Shown here piece by piece: positions 48,515 to 58,520 of a stretch of 64,000 bases of DNA. Positions within the stretch are counted from its first letter, which is position 1; the number at the start of each line of letters is the position of its first letter. The notes beneath the pieces are model-generated. The model was not told where the DNA came from. It did not search any database and saw only the letters and a program-made list of their open reading frames with translations. The position numbers were made by a program, and so were the translations under genes. Source of the DNA: Euleptes europaea (taxonomy: Eukaryota; Chordata; Lepidosauria; Squamata; Sphaerodactylidae); contig NC_079312.1 of NCBI RefSeq assembly GCF_029931775.1, positions 9,121,821 to 9,185,820 of the forward strand, written 5' to 3'.

Positions 48515-48728
48515 ATTAACATTGCCAGCCTCCAGGTGAAGCCTAGAGTTCTCCTAGAATTACAGCTGATCTTCAGAGATGAATTCCTCTGGAATAAATG
48601 GCAGCATTGGAGGGTGGACTTTATGGCATTACATCTCAGCTGAGCTCTCTCCCTTCCCCAAGTTCCACCCTCCCTAGGCTCCACCCCCAAATCCCCAGGA
48701 ATATCCCAGCCAGGAGATGGCAACCCTA
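48515..48728 (+). mobile_element. GGTTGCCAACCTCC-type short repeat
   Basis: A non-coding dispersed repeat with inverted-looking ends (TTGCCAGCCTCCAGGTG ... GATGGCAACCCT). Internal CTGGAATAAATGGCAGCATT GGAGGGTGGACTTTATGGC. Other copies are at 49483-49501 with 50156-50355, 57283-57485, 58370-58520 and 63341-63515. Probably a non-autonomous DNA transposon. Confidence 0.7.
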
Positions 48729-48737
48729 TGCTACATC

Positions 48738-48917
48738 TTTGTCTACCAAAAGGTTTTTCTACACTAACCCTGCGTTTCAGAAAGAAGCTGCTTGTTTAAT
48801 TTCCAGCCATAGAGGCTGCAAGAAAGACTCAGTATGGTCCAATCTGTTATAGAAACTAGAAATAAAACTGGTCACTGTTCGTATGAATTATTGAACAGGC
48901 AGTTGTATTCTGGCATA
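48738..48917 (+). repeat. 180-bp repeat, second copy
   Basis: Second copy of the 47068-47246 sequence, direct orientation, 1.67 kb apart. Confidence 0.9.
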
Positions 48918-49059
48918 GTTGCCCTCTTTACTGCAAAACAAAGCAGAAATCCAGTGGCATCTTGAAGGTCCTACTGAATCTTCTGCTTTGTTTTGCTGCA
49001 ATAGGGGAACAAGGCATCCCCCCCTCTTCCACAGCCTTCATCTTCGATGCATCCAGGGA

Positions 49060-49167
49060 ATCTAAGGGGTTAAGGCGAGGGATTCTCTAGGGCTAAAGAG
49101 GCTCGGTTCCAACTCCCTCTGCCAAGGGAGGGAGAAGGGGCTATTGATACCCACCATCCAGGATCTG
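49060..49167 (+). promoter_or_regulatory. Probable exon 1 of gene B
   Basis: Ends CATCCAGGATCTG|GTGAGA with the donor at 49168. Intron 1 then reads GCATTTGGTTGATGGGG, matching gene C's GCATTTGGCTGATGGGG. Likely untranslated. The start is not defined. Confidence 0.5.
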
Positions 49168-49501
49168 GTGAGATGCATGAGCATTTGGTTGATGGGGATT
49201 CTCGGGGTTGAACTTGGGCTGGAGATGCAATGCAGGAAAATGGAGGAGGGCTTAAAGGGAAAGTTTCAGTGGCAGCCAGTGAATTGGAGGGGTGAGTCAG
49301 GGAGGGGGCTGCTGGGGCTGGGGAGGTTGAGGATCTGGGAAAGAGAAAGAGCCTTCCCCCCCATAAAGAGTGGGGCTAGGCAGCTGCCTCGCGGGGAAAC
49401 TCCTGGCTGTACCAGACTCATACCCAGCAGACTTTTCCCTCCGCTACAACAGAAAAAAAAAATCTGCTTCAATGGAGCTGGGGTTGCCAACCTCCAGGTG
49501 G

Positions 49502-50155
49502 TACAATAATACAATCACCTGTGCCGTGTTTAATGTCGTTACAGAAATGGGCGGCACGAAAGGCTCAAAATATAAACCAAACTGGAAATTCAACACCAAA
49601 TATATATTCAAAATGAAGCATTACATCATGCAAGAATAAAGAATAAAGAATACAGTCATGCTCGACTTAAATAATAACAATAAGCCCACAAAAGAACTCA
49701 TATGAGTCCAGCCATTCTTAGGAACCAGTGAAAACACGGTCCAGATCTGACGGTCTCATTGACAACCCGCTTACTACCAAATGGATTAAAAAGCTGAGGT
49801 TGCTTTGTTCTATTGGAGCTGAAGAAAGCCTTTTGAAACGTGCACCAGCGACTAGCCACACGTTCTCCTTTCTTCTTTCCTTGGACTTCGCGTTCACTGT
49901 TTGGAACCTTTGTTTGTAACCTTTGTTTGAATCTTTACGGACTTCCGTTTTTTGGACATGCAGAGACTTTCTGGACGGGAAGGTCCCGCCCCATTTTGAA
50001 AGCTAGTTCTTTTGTGGGCTTATTGTTATTGTTTAAGTCGAGCATGACTGTATTCTTTATTCTTGCATGATGTAATGCTTCATTTTGAATATATATTTGG
50101 TGTTGAATTTCCAGTTTGGTTTATATTTTGAGCCTTTCGTGCCGCCCATTTCTGT
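49502..50155. mobile_element. Foldback insertion with ~150-bp inverted arms
   Basis: Arms about 49545-49705 and 49995-50152 are nearly exact complements (CAGAAATGGGCGGCACGAAA...). The 13-bp flanks AACCTCCAGGTGG (49489-49501) and AACCTCCAGATGG (50156-50168) match at 12 of 13, so it interrupts a GGTTGCCAACCTCC-type repeat. The centre is unique and non-coding and holds a CTGAAGA...GAAACGTG string recalling the Penelope terminal core. Confidence 0.8.
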
Positions 50156-50355
50156 AACCTCCAGATGGTGACTGGAGATCTCCCGGTATTCCATTTGATC
50201 AGAGATCAGCTCACCTGGAGAAAATAGCTGCTTTGGATGGTGGACTGTATGGCATTATACCCCATTGAAGTCCCTCCCCTCCCCAAATCCTGCCCCCTCA
50301 GCCTCCACTCCCAAAATCCCCAGGTATTTTCCAATCCAGAGCTGGCAACCCTAAA
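50156..50355 (+). mobile_element. Right part of the interrupted GGTTGCCAACCTCC-type repeat
   Basis: CAGATGGTGACTGGAGATCT through GAGCTGGCAACCCTA. The left part is 49483-49501. A diverged reverse copy may follow at about 50493-50660. Confidence 0.75.
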
Positions 50356-50701
50356 AGGAACCAATGCAAGTCAATTGGCATTCCTGCCTCCAATCCTGTT
50401 GTTCATTTTAGTACATCCCCACTACTGGATTCCTGGAGACTATTTTCAAGGCAGTGCCTTTTCAAAGCACCTGGTCTGAAACTTCTTGGCACGTATAGAG
50501 TGGCCACTGGTGTGGAGATAGGGGCCTCTGAGGAGGGGGAACCAAACTTGGGAAGTTTGAGGGAAGGCAGAAAGGGGGATCGGGTCGCAAACTCCAGGCT
50601 GGGGAATTGCTGGAGATTTGGGAGTGGAGCCTGGGGAAGGTGGGGTTTGCAAGAGAAGGGAGCTCAGCAGAGATGCGAGGAGAAGAAGAGTTGGTTTTTA
50701 T

Positions 50702-50905
50702 GCCCAACCCCTTTCTGACTATATATTACTCTTCCTACACACTTGACACTGAGAGACACTGTCCTTCAGTGTTACTCCTCTGAAAATGCCTGCCACAGCT
50801 GCTGGCGAAATGTCAGGAAAGAAAATACCAAGACCACCGTCACACAGCCCGGATAACCTACAAGAACCAATGAACTCTGACCGTGAAAGCCTTTGACAAT
50901 ATTAA
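50702..50905 (+). mobile_element. Penelope-like terminal fragment
   Basis: Matches 23070-23275 of the Penelope element over its length (CCCAACCCCTTTCTGACTAT ... GACCGTGAAAGCC). It ends 20 bp before the SCAN exon of gene B. The hammerhead-like core here is altered (CTGAAAA, GAAATGTC). Confidence 0.85.
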
Positions 50906-50924
50906 GGATGGGTTTGTTTTTCAG

Positions 50925-52962
50925 GTCTTTGGACCCTGCCTAAACTGGGCCGCTTTTGCCTGAAGGAACAGTTATGGCAGGACACGATTCTGAGGCCCTT
51001 TGGGACGCTGCCATGGAGCACAGAGTGAAGGTGGGCAAGCAAGACTCAGTGGGTCCTGAATCCGACAACCGTGAGAGACTTGGGGGACGATTCTGAGGCC
51101 CTTTGGGACGCTGCCATGGAGCACAGAGTGAAGGTGGGCAAGCAAGACTCAGTGGGTCCTGAATCCGACAACCGTGAGAGACGTGGGGGACGATTCTGAG
51201 GCCCTTTGGGACGCTGCCATGGAGCACAGAGTGAAGGTGGGCAAGCAAGACTCAGTGGGTCCTGAATCCGACAACCGTGAGAGACGTGGGGGATGATTCT
51301 GAGGCCCTTTGGGACGCTGCCATGGAGCACAGAGTGAAGGTGGGCAAGCAAGACTCAGTGGGTCCTGAATCCGACAACCGTGACAGACGTGGGGGACGAT
51401 TCTGAGGCCCTTTGGGACGCTGCCATGGAGCACAGAGTGAAGGTGGGCAAGCAAGACTCAGTGGGTCCAGAATCCGACAACCGTGAGAGACGTGGGGGAC
51501 GATTCTGAGGCCCTTTGGGACGCTGCCATGGAGCACAGAGTGAAGGTGGGCAAGCAAGACTCAGTGGGTCCTGAATCCGACAACCGTGAGAGACGTGGGG
51601 GACGATTCTGAGGCCCTTTGGGACGCTGCCATGGAGCACAGAGTGAAGGTGGGCAAGCAAGACTCAGTGGGTCCTGAATCCGACAACCATGAGAGACGTG
51701 GGGGACGATTCTGAAGCCCTTTGGGACGCTGCCATGGAGCACAGAGTGAAGGTGGGCAAGCAAGACTCAGTGGGTCCTGAATCCGACAACCGTGAGAGAC
51801 GTGGGGGACGATTCTGAGGCCCTTTGGGACGCTGCCATGGAGCACAGAGTGAAGGTGGGCAAGCAAGACTCAGTGGGTCCTGAATCCGACAACCGTGAGA
51901 GACGTGGGGGACGATTCTGAGGCCCTTTGGGACGCTGCCATGGAGCACAGAGTGAAGGTGGGCAAGCAAGACTCAGTGGGTCCTGAATCCGACAACCGTG
52001 AGAGACATGGGGGACGATTCTGAGGCCCTTTGGGACGCTGCCATGGAGCACAGAGTGAAGGTGGGCAAGCAAGACTCAGTGGGTCCTGAATCCGACAACC
52101 GTGAGAGACGTGGGGGACGGTTCTGAGGCCCTTTGGGACGCTGCAATGGAGCACAGAGTGAAGGTGGGCAAGCAAGACTCAGTGGGTCCTGAATCCGACA
52201 ACCGTGAGAGACGTGGGGGACGATTCTGAGGCCCTTTGGGACGCTGCCATGGAGCACAGAGTGAAGGTGGGCAAGCAAGACTCAGTGGGTCCTGAATCCG
52301 ACAACCGTGAGAGACGTGGGGGACGATTCTGAGGCCCTTTGGGACGCTGCCATGGAGCACAGAGTGAAGGTGGGCAAGCAAGACTCAGTGGGTCCTGAAT
52401 CCGACAACCGTGAGAGACGTGGGGGACGATTCTGAGGCCCTTTGGGACGCTGCCATGGAGCACAGAGTGAAGGTGGGCAAGCAAGACTCAGTGGGTCCTG
52501 AATCCGACAACCATGAGAGACGTGGGGGACGATTCTGAGGCCCTTTGGGACGCTGCCATGGAGCACAGAGTGAAGGTGGGCAAGCAAGACTCAGTGGGTC
52601 CTGAATCCGACAACCGTGAGAGACGTGGGGGATTCTGGGAAGGAACCCTGCTGCCGACTGAAGAAGCCCTCAGCTCAGATCTACAGCACTGGCAGTTCAG
52701 GCAGCTCCGTTACCATGAGGCCGAGGGGCCCCGGGAGGTCTGCAGCCGACTCCATGCTCTTTGCTGTCGGTGGCTGAAGCCAGAAAGGTGCACCAAGAAG
52801 GAGATGCTGGACCTGGTGATCCTGGAGCAGTTCCTGGCTGTCCTGCCCCTAGAGATCCAGAGCTGGGTCAGGGAATGCAGACCAGAGACCAGTTCCCAGG
52901 CGGTGGCCCTGACAGAAGGCTTCCTCCTGAGTCAGGCAGAGGACAAGAAACAGGAAAAGAAG
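50925..52962 (+). pseudogene. Gene B: SCAN exon with a 16-unit tandem expansion
   Basis: Acceptor TTGTTTTTCAG at 50924. The ancestral start ATG at 50974 ([20 protein letters not shown]) begins as in genes A and C. After about 100 bp the coding segment repeats 16 times with a 103-bp period, which shifts frame by one per unit. The frame from 50974 therefore reaches TGA in unit 2. The last unit joins an intact SCAN domain ([57 protein letters not shown]). That part is open from ATG 52513 or from the internal ATG of the last unit. The splice donor aligned to CAG|GTGAGG of gene A is here AAG|TTGAGA, so normal splicing is doubtful. SCAN function in gene B is probably lost or needs an unusual start and splice site. 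Confidence 0.75.
50984..52631 (+). repeat. 103-bp x 16 tandem array made of SCAN-exon coding sequence
   Basis: Units start at 50984 and every 103 bp to 52529 (16 x 103 = 1648 bp). They differ from one another at only a handful of sites, for example CATGAG instead of CGTGAG in two units. Each unit is the N-terminal coding stretch [20 protein letters not shown] plus neighbours. Both ends carry GATTCTG (52531 and 52631), a likely microhomology for the founding duplication. Confidence 0.98.
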
Positions 52963-53336
52963 TTGAGAGCTTTTCATTCTGGGCATCTGTGGGCGTGGAG
53001 ATGATAATATCTCAGCCCCCCATCCTGACTTTAGCCCAACTTGTAGAAATTGTCCAAAGACAAAACCGCTGAGGCCTTCGCCTCTGCCATTTCTTTTCCT
53101 TTCAAATGTACTGGGGTTTATTTTTTTTTCTCCAATGACTGATATAACATCTTAGAAGAGAGGAGGGAAGGAAGTGAGGAAATATGCAGAAATTTGCCCC
53201 AACTGAAATTATGGGGCAAAGGAGGGCAAAAAAATGAGATGTCAAAAGTGTTTGTTAATTTCTCACCTTCTCTGATTGAGATTCTTGATGCCTTTTCAGA
53301 CATGGAAGTCATTCACAAACTGCCTATCTCCCACAG

Positions 53337-53415
53337 GCAGAAAGATTGAGGACAGAACTGGAGCCCCTGTGGGGGGGAATTGCGCCAGAGGGTGATCAAG
53401 GTGCCACTTTTCCGG
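53337..53415 (+). CDS. Gene B: first linker exon
   Basis: 79 bp, phase 0 to 1, acceptor CTCCCACAG, donor CCGG|GTAAGA. Encodes AERLRTELEPLWGGIAPEGD QGATFPG, open. Counterpart of 36163-36286 and 61826-61910. Confidence 0.65.
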
Positions 53416-54008
53416 GTAAGATTTAACAGGGCAACTTTGACCTTGGTTTTTCTCTCTTAGAAATGCCTGACAGGAAGTTAGGCCTACTGGAACCACAGGG
53501 TTCAGGGGTGTTTCATATACATCAGATGCCAGGAGGGTTGCCAGGTTCCTTGTTTGGGTGGGAAATGTCCTGCCCCCTGGGTGGCCCTTCCCACCACTGC
53601 TCAGCTGGGCAGCAGGAGACAACTGGGCAGCGGGATCAAAAGCATTCTGATGCTATTACATCGCTTCCTGCATGGCCAGAAATGATATCATTGCATCACC
53701 AGTGACGCTCTATCATTCAGTCAAAGCTCTGTGCCTCCCTGGAGTCTCCCACTGTTGTCAGACTCTGCCGGCAACTCTAGAAGCTGGGTAGTGGGCAGAG
53801 TTGTTTCTGATCTCCCTGGAATAATTTTTTTGGGTATTGTTAGAAACAGAATGCTGGGTTACATGGTACTTTGATATGGCCCAACAGTACTTCAGTGAGT
53901 GCAATCTGGATAAAATATTTCTCCTGTGACAAACTGAACCACAAGGCAGAGATGAAAAATAAAAATGTGTAGATAAATCATGTTCCCCGATTTTACTTTT
54001 CTCCACAG
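53416..54008. other. Gene B intron
   Basis: Around 53530-53780 a repeat-like stretch (GGGTTGCCAGGTTCCTTG ... CCGGCAACTCTAG) may be a diverged short element. Nothing else recognised. Confidence 0.35.
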
Positions 54009-54091
54009 GTGATAGAACTATGCCAGTGAAAAGTTCCTGTTGTTTGACTCTTCATGATGTGAGAAAGCAAGCATCAGAGCAGCCGGATCAG
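54009..54091 (+). CDS. Gene B: second linker exon, with possible internal start
   Basis: 83 bp, phase 1 to 0, acceptor TTCTCCACAG, donor CAG|GTAGGG. Encodes DRTMPVKSSCCLTLHDVRKQ ASEQPDQ. ATG 54020 (MPVKSS) sits where the minus-strand gene has its likely start codon. From it a SCAN-less KRAB zinc-finger frame of 353 residues is open through 56040. Confidence 0.75.
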
Positions 54092-54144
54092 GTAGGGGAT
54101 GGGGGGAGAGGTAGTTCAGGAACAGCCCATGTCTGCTTTCTTGA

Positions 54145-54450
<306 letters not shown>

Positions 54451-54822
54451 TAGGCTTCCAAAGGTAAGAAGCGGTGTATCCTGATGCTGTTGTTTTTCTA
54501 TCTTGTGGTGGCTTTTGTTCTGAAAGCCTTCCTGCTCTTTCCACTGATGTTCTTCTGGGACATTTTGGCATTTCTTCTATTCCAGAGAGCGAGTATGGGC
54601 ACCACCTTGAATGTTTGCTTAAGAACTGAATAAAGCCTGTGTATAAAAAATGTAATAGCATTTGGAATCTTGCTAAGTTTCAGTAGCTTATTGTTTATAA
54701 ATTAATGTTATTTATTTAATGTATTTATTTACTTGTTTTATCATCCACCTTTCTCACTGAGATGAAAAGTGGATTACAAGATAAAAAACACCCTGCCCCA
54801 ATTAGTATAGACAGACAGATTA

Positions 54823-55038
54823 GTATGGACTTGATGGGCCTTGGTCTGATCCAGCATGGCTTTTCTTATGTTATGAAGGATGACTTTGGACTAGTCACAG
54901 TTCTCTCAGAACTCTCTCAGCCCCACGTACCTCACAATGTGTTTGTTGTGAGGAGGGGAAGGGAAGGTGAGTGTAAGCTACTTTGAGACTCCTTAAAGGT
55001 AGAGGAGAGCGGAGTATAAAAATCAACTCTTCTTCTTT
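54823..55038 (+). mobile_element. CR1 tail scrap followed by core-SINE 3' half
   Basis: TGGACTTGATGGGCCTTGGT CTGATCC (54823-54866), then CTAGTCACAGTTCTCTCAG ... GAGTATAAAAATCAACTCTT (54870-55038). Confidence 0.75.
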
Positions 55039-55177
55039 CAAAGAATGAGTTGAGATATTAATTGAAATATATTTCTTTATTTTCTCATGCACAACCGAAG
55101 CTGCTTAAGGGTATTCCTGGATTTTAAGCTGCATTTCTACCTGAGATTCTTACCAGTTTCTTCTTTCTCTCTAATAG

Positions 55178-56040
55178 CAGCTGGTGGTTGGAAGAGCACG
55201 AATGATAGAGATCCCTTGGGGGAGTCATTGGAAGTTGACAGATTTGAAGAGGAGAGAAAGGAGGCTGAACTGAAGAGGAGGAATAACTCCTTGGCTTCTC
55301 AAGATGGTGATGTCCAAGAAATCCCCATTCAGGATAAGGTCGACAAGGGAAAAAGAAGGATTCTGTACTCTGTAGGTGGGGAAAGCTGTGAACCAGGCCT
55401 TAATGTTCACTGGACAAACCACACAGGGGAGAAAATGTTCAAATGCCCACTGTGTGAAAACAGTTTCAGTCAGAGGAAAAGACTTACTAGACACCAACAA
55501 ATCCACACAATGGGGAAACCATACCAATGCTCAGAATGTGGCAAGAGTTTCAGCCAACGGTATAGACTTGTCAGGCATCAAAGAACACACATGGAAGAGA
55601 GACCCTATATGTGTTTACAGTGTGGGAAGAGTTTCAGAGATAGTGCCGGCCTAAACGTACATAAAAGAATCCACACAGGAGAAAAACCACATAAATGCTC
55701 CAAGTGTGGCAAGCGCTTCATTCAGAAGACGCAACTTATAGCCCATCAAACCGTCCACACGGGGGAGACGCCACACAAATGTAGCAAGTGCGGGAAAAGC
55801 TTCACTCAGTTTAAGAACCTAATTTCACATCAAAGGATCCATACAGGGGAGAAACTATACAACTGTGCAGAGTGTGGGAAGAATTTCAAACGGAAGGCAC
55901 ACCTGGACTCCCACCAAACCGTCCACACAGGGGAAAAGCCATATAAATGCTCAGAGTGCGGGGAAGTGCTTCATTCAGAAGTCACGTCTTACTTCCCATC
56001 AAAGAATTCACACAGGGGAGAAATTCCACAAATGCCTTGA
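55178..56040 (+). CDS. Gene B: zinc-finger exon, frameshifted near the end
   Basis: Acceptor CTCTCTAATAG at 55177 (a CAG three bases on keeps the same frame), phase 1. Encodes AAGGWKSTNDRDPLGESLEV, a linker, one degenerate finger-like unit (ESCEPGLNVHWTNH) and then six intact C2H2 fingers from FKCPLCENSF to YNCAECGKNF. The next finger starts YKCSECG but runs GEVLHSEVTSYF to a stop at 56040. A run of four G at about 55970 has one base more than expected. In the next frame the fingers continue ([48 protein letters not shown]) to 56272. It is either a real truncation or a sequencing error. Confidence 0.85.
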
Positions 56041-56272
56041 GTGTGGAAAGGGCTTCACTCAGGTAGCAAACCTGATTTCACATCAAAGCATCCATGATGG
56101 AGAGGAATTGTACCAGTGCTCTGACTGCAGCATGACATTTTCTCTCGAGCGAAGGCTTAAAAATCATCGAAGAATCCACACTATGGTAGAGAATAGAAAT
56201 ACTTTGAGTGAGGAAGGGGTTTTAAACATAACGTGCAAGCCTAACTCTAAAGTCACATCAAAGAATACATAG
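56041..56272 (+). pseudogene. Gene B: out-of-frame C-terminal fingers
   Basis: Continues the finger array of 55178-56040 in the neighbouring frame, two complete fingers and the end of a third, then a tail to the stop at 56272. Without the extra base at about 55970 it would be the natural C terminus. Confidence 0.75.
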
Positions 56273-56738
56273 AAAGACGAAACCATACAACTGTTCATAC
56301 TGCAGCAAATGCAGCAAAACCGGAGGCCCAAAACTACAGATTCTATTCCAGGCATACCAAGAAAAGCCCAGCATGACAAGGCCCCTGTGTGTATGGTGGA
56401 CAGAGACTTGGTAGTAGACTCCGATTTTCCTGTACCTTTCTCCTCTAGCATTTTTCTTCCTTGGAGTATTTTGTTATGTGGGACAGATGCGTATCAGGAT
56501 TTGCAGTTCCTGCTCTTTGTTGCCCTTTGGCATGAGCAAGCCTGTGGCCAAAATAATCCCATACTAGCCTGATCAAGAAGAATGCCATAAATCAGCTTCT
56601 GGTGCCCAGCTGGCTTTTATATCAGGCAGGGTGGGATAATTTAGTTCTCTCTTTGTATACTTTTAAGCTTGTGGTCATCTTTGGAAGCCTTCTGCTGTCT
56701 GCCTTTAATGATACATACAATCCTAATGTTCTTTTTAG

Positions 56739-56744
56739 AATAAA
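56739..56744 (+). terminator. Candidate poly(A) signal of gene B
   Basis: AATAAA about 470 bp after the second-frame stop. 56273-56738 looks like 3' UTR with no repeat recognised. Confidence 0.4.
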
Positions 56745-56804
56745 TGTTTTTGTAACTCTGATCAAAACAGTGTGGTCTTTTATACTTACATAAGAACATA
56801 GGAA

Positions 56805-56895
56805 GGAGCCTCGTGGTGCAGAGTGCTAAGCTGCAGTACTGCAGTCAAAGCTCTGCTCATGACCTGAGTTCAATCCCAACAGAAGTCAGTTAAAG
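56805..56895 (+). mobile_element. tRNA-derived SINE head, third family
   Basis: GGAGCCTCGTGGTGCAGAGT GCTAAGCTGCAG with box-B-like GAGTTCAATCCCAAC. A different tRNA-like head from the other two SINE families here. Confidence 0.7.
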
Positions 56896-57282
56896 GGTCA
56901 TAATTAATGAACAAAACCAAAACTTGCCCATGAAAGTCACTGGGCAATGTTTTATTGGTGTATTTATTTTATGCCACATTTCCACTTGATCAGGGTTCCC
57001 AATGCAGTGTACATTAAAACATTTGAACATTTAAAAACTGGAGTGAGTGGCTGTCTTCCTCTCTATCTCTCTCTGCCTATCCCACCTAACAAGGCTGTTT
57101 TGAGTAGAAAGTGGGATATGGGGCATGGTTTCTGCTCCCCTGAACTGCTTTGAGAAAGTAGTGTGGGATTAAAATCTGACACATTAAAAAAAAAGCACCC
57201 TAAGGAACCTTTCAAGTAGATAGGAAGCCACAAAAGGGATTTTGCTAAACAAGGCTCAAAAAGGTCACTGACCCCATAGGGT

Positions 57283-57485
57283 TACCAAGCCTAGGTTGGG
57301 AAATGCCTGGAGATTTGCGGGAGGGGTGAAGATTGGGGAGGGTGCAGTTTTGGGAGGGAAGTATAATGGCATACAGTCCACACTTCAAAACAGCCATTTT
57401 CTATCAGGGAAGTGATCTCAATTGCCTGGACATGGGTTGTAGTTCTGGGAAATCTCCAGCTGCCACCTGGAGGCTGGCAACGCTA
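57283..57485 (-). mobile_element. GGTTGCCAACCTCC-type short repeat, reverse
   Basis: AGGGTTACCAAGCCTAGGTT GGG ... CCACCTGGAGGCTGGCAACG. Confidence 0.7.
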
Positions 57486-57900
57486 CCAGTCAGTGATATT
57501 TTTTGTTTTTTAAAAAAGACATTAACATTTTCGGAAAAAAATAGATAGCAAACATCTACATACACTTCCATCCACACAGTTTACCCTTACTTCTGGGGTC
57601 AATATATATCTTAAGCGTTACTCTATTATTATGATGGTCCCTTGGTGTACTTAATCTATAATAGGTTGCTTTGAATTAACAGTTATTGCTTTTATCTATG
57701 TTTATCCTCTGAATTTATCTTAAATCTATATATTATTCCAAACATCTTATTGTATTCTGTCTCTAATAGATATCAGCTAAAATTTTCCGATTAGCATATT
57801 CAAAAAAGCTCTCCCATTCCTTCTGTATATCTGCAGTCAATCTTCCATTTTTCAACATAGTAGTTAATCTGTCCATCCCCACCCATTCTTCCCTGTTTCA
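57486..57900 (-). mobile_element. L1-like LINE 3' end (tentative)
   Basis: AT-rich. On the minus strand a short frame near 57890-57770 reads MDRLTTMLKNGRLTADIQKE WESFFEYANRK, similar in layout to the C terminus of the L1 copies at 389-577 and 12740-12850. Confidence 0.5.
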
Positions 57901-57904
57901 ATCA

Positions 57905-58132
57905 CCGGCACCTCAAAAGCCCTCCAGGTTCCAAGAGGTTAATACCACAGAGTTGCTCCTGAAAGAGCGTCTGAGGACGCCTTCGCCCAGGTCCCGCCCC
58001 TTCGCGACTTCCCATCCAACACTCTAATCGCATTCCGACGAGAGAGTCGCAAAGGCTGGAGCGGCTGCTTCCTGCTCTGCTCTTTCCCCCCCCACTTCCA
58101 GCGCCCATTGATTCTTCCCACTTCAAGATCTG
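57905..58132 (+). promoter_or_regulatory. Probable promoter and exon 1 of gene C
   Basis: CpG-rich stretch (CTTCGCCCAGGTCCCGCCCC, GCGACTTCC) ending CACTTCAAGATCTG|GTGAGT with the donor at 58133. Homologous junctions occur at 32937, 49167 and, on the minus strand, 26015. GGTCCCGCCCC is a plausible Sp1-type site. Confidence 0.55.
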
Positions 58133-58163
58133 GTGAGTTTTACGTGCATTTGGCTGATGGGGA

Positions 58164-58230
58164 GTCTTGCTGGGGGGTGCTGGGGGGTGCTGGGGGTGGG
58201 GGGTGCTGGGGGTGGGGGGGCCTGCAGTGG
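58164..58230 (+). repeat. G-rich tandem GGGGGGTGCT repeat in intron 1 of gene C
   Basis: Repeated GCTGGGGGGTGCTGGGGG units give many G runs on the coding strand just after the first donor, with G-quadruplex potential. Confidence 0.85.
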
Positions 58231-58369
58231 AAGGGGGGAGAGATGAAATGGGCGGCAGCCTCAGTCCCCAAGGAGAGCCAGCTAAATGGGGTGGGAGGAG
58301 TGCCGGGTGGGGCTGTGGATAGGGAGGCTGAGGCGCTGGGAACCACAGGGGAGGGGGGTCTGCCCTAGG

Positions 58370-58520
58370 GTTGCCTGGCAACCTCCAGGTGACGGAGGTC
58401 AGTCCCTCTTGAAAAGATGGCTGCTATGGAGCGTGGCCTCGATGGCCTTCTTCCTCCCCGTCCCAGGCTCCACTCCCCAAACCTCCAGGAAATTCCCAGC
58501 TTGCCATTGGCAACCCTAGC
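58370..58520 (+). mobile_element. GGTTGCCAACCTCC-type short repeat
   Basis: CTAGGGTTGCCTGGCAACCT CCAGGTG ... CATTGGCAACCCTAG; both ends preserved. Confidence 0.8.

Noticed and set aside
50940-52587. Series of overlapping ~101-codon minus-strand frames with repeated [16 protein letters not shown]
   Set aside because: They follow from the 103-bp array read in reverse: three units in three frames give one 306-nt frame per unit. No independent evidence of coding.
50984-52631. The regular array as a CRISPR-like or satellite structure
   Set aside because: There are no spacers. Units are contiguous and derive from SCAN coding sequence of a vertebrate gene.
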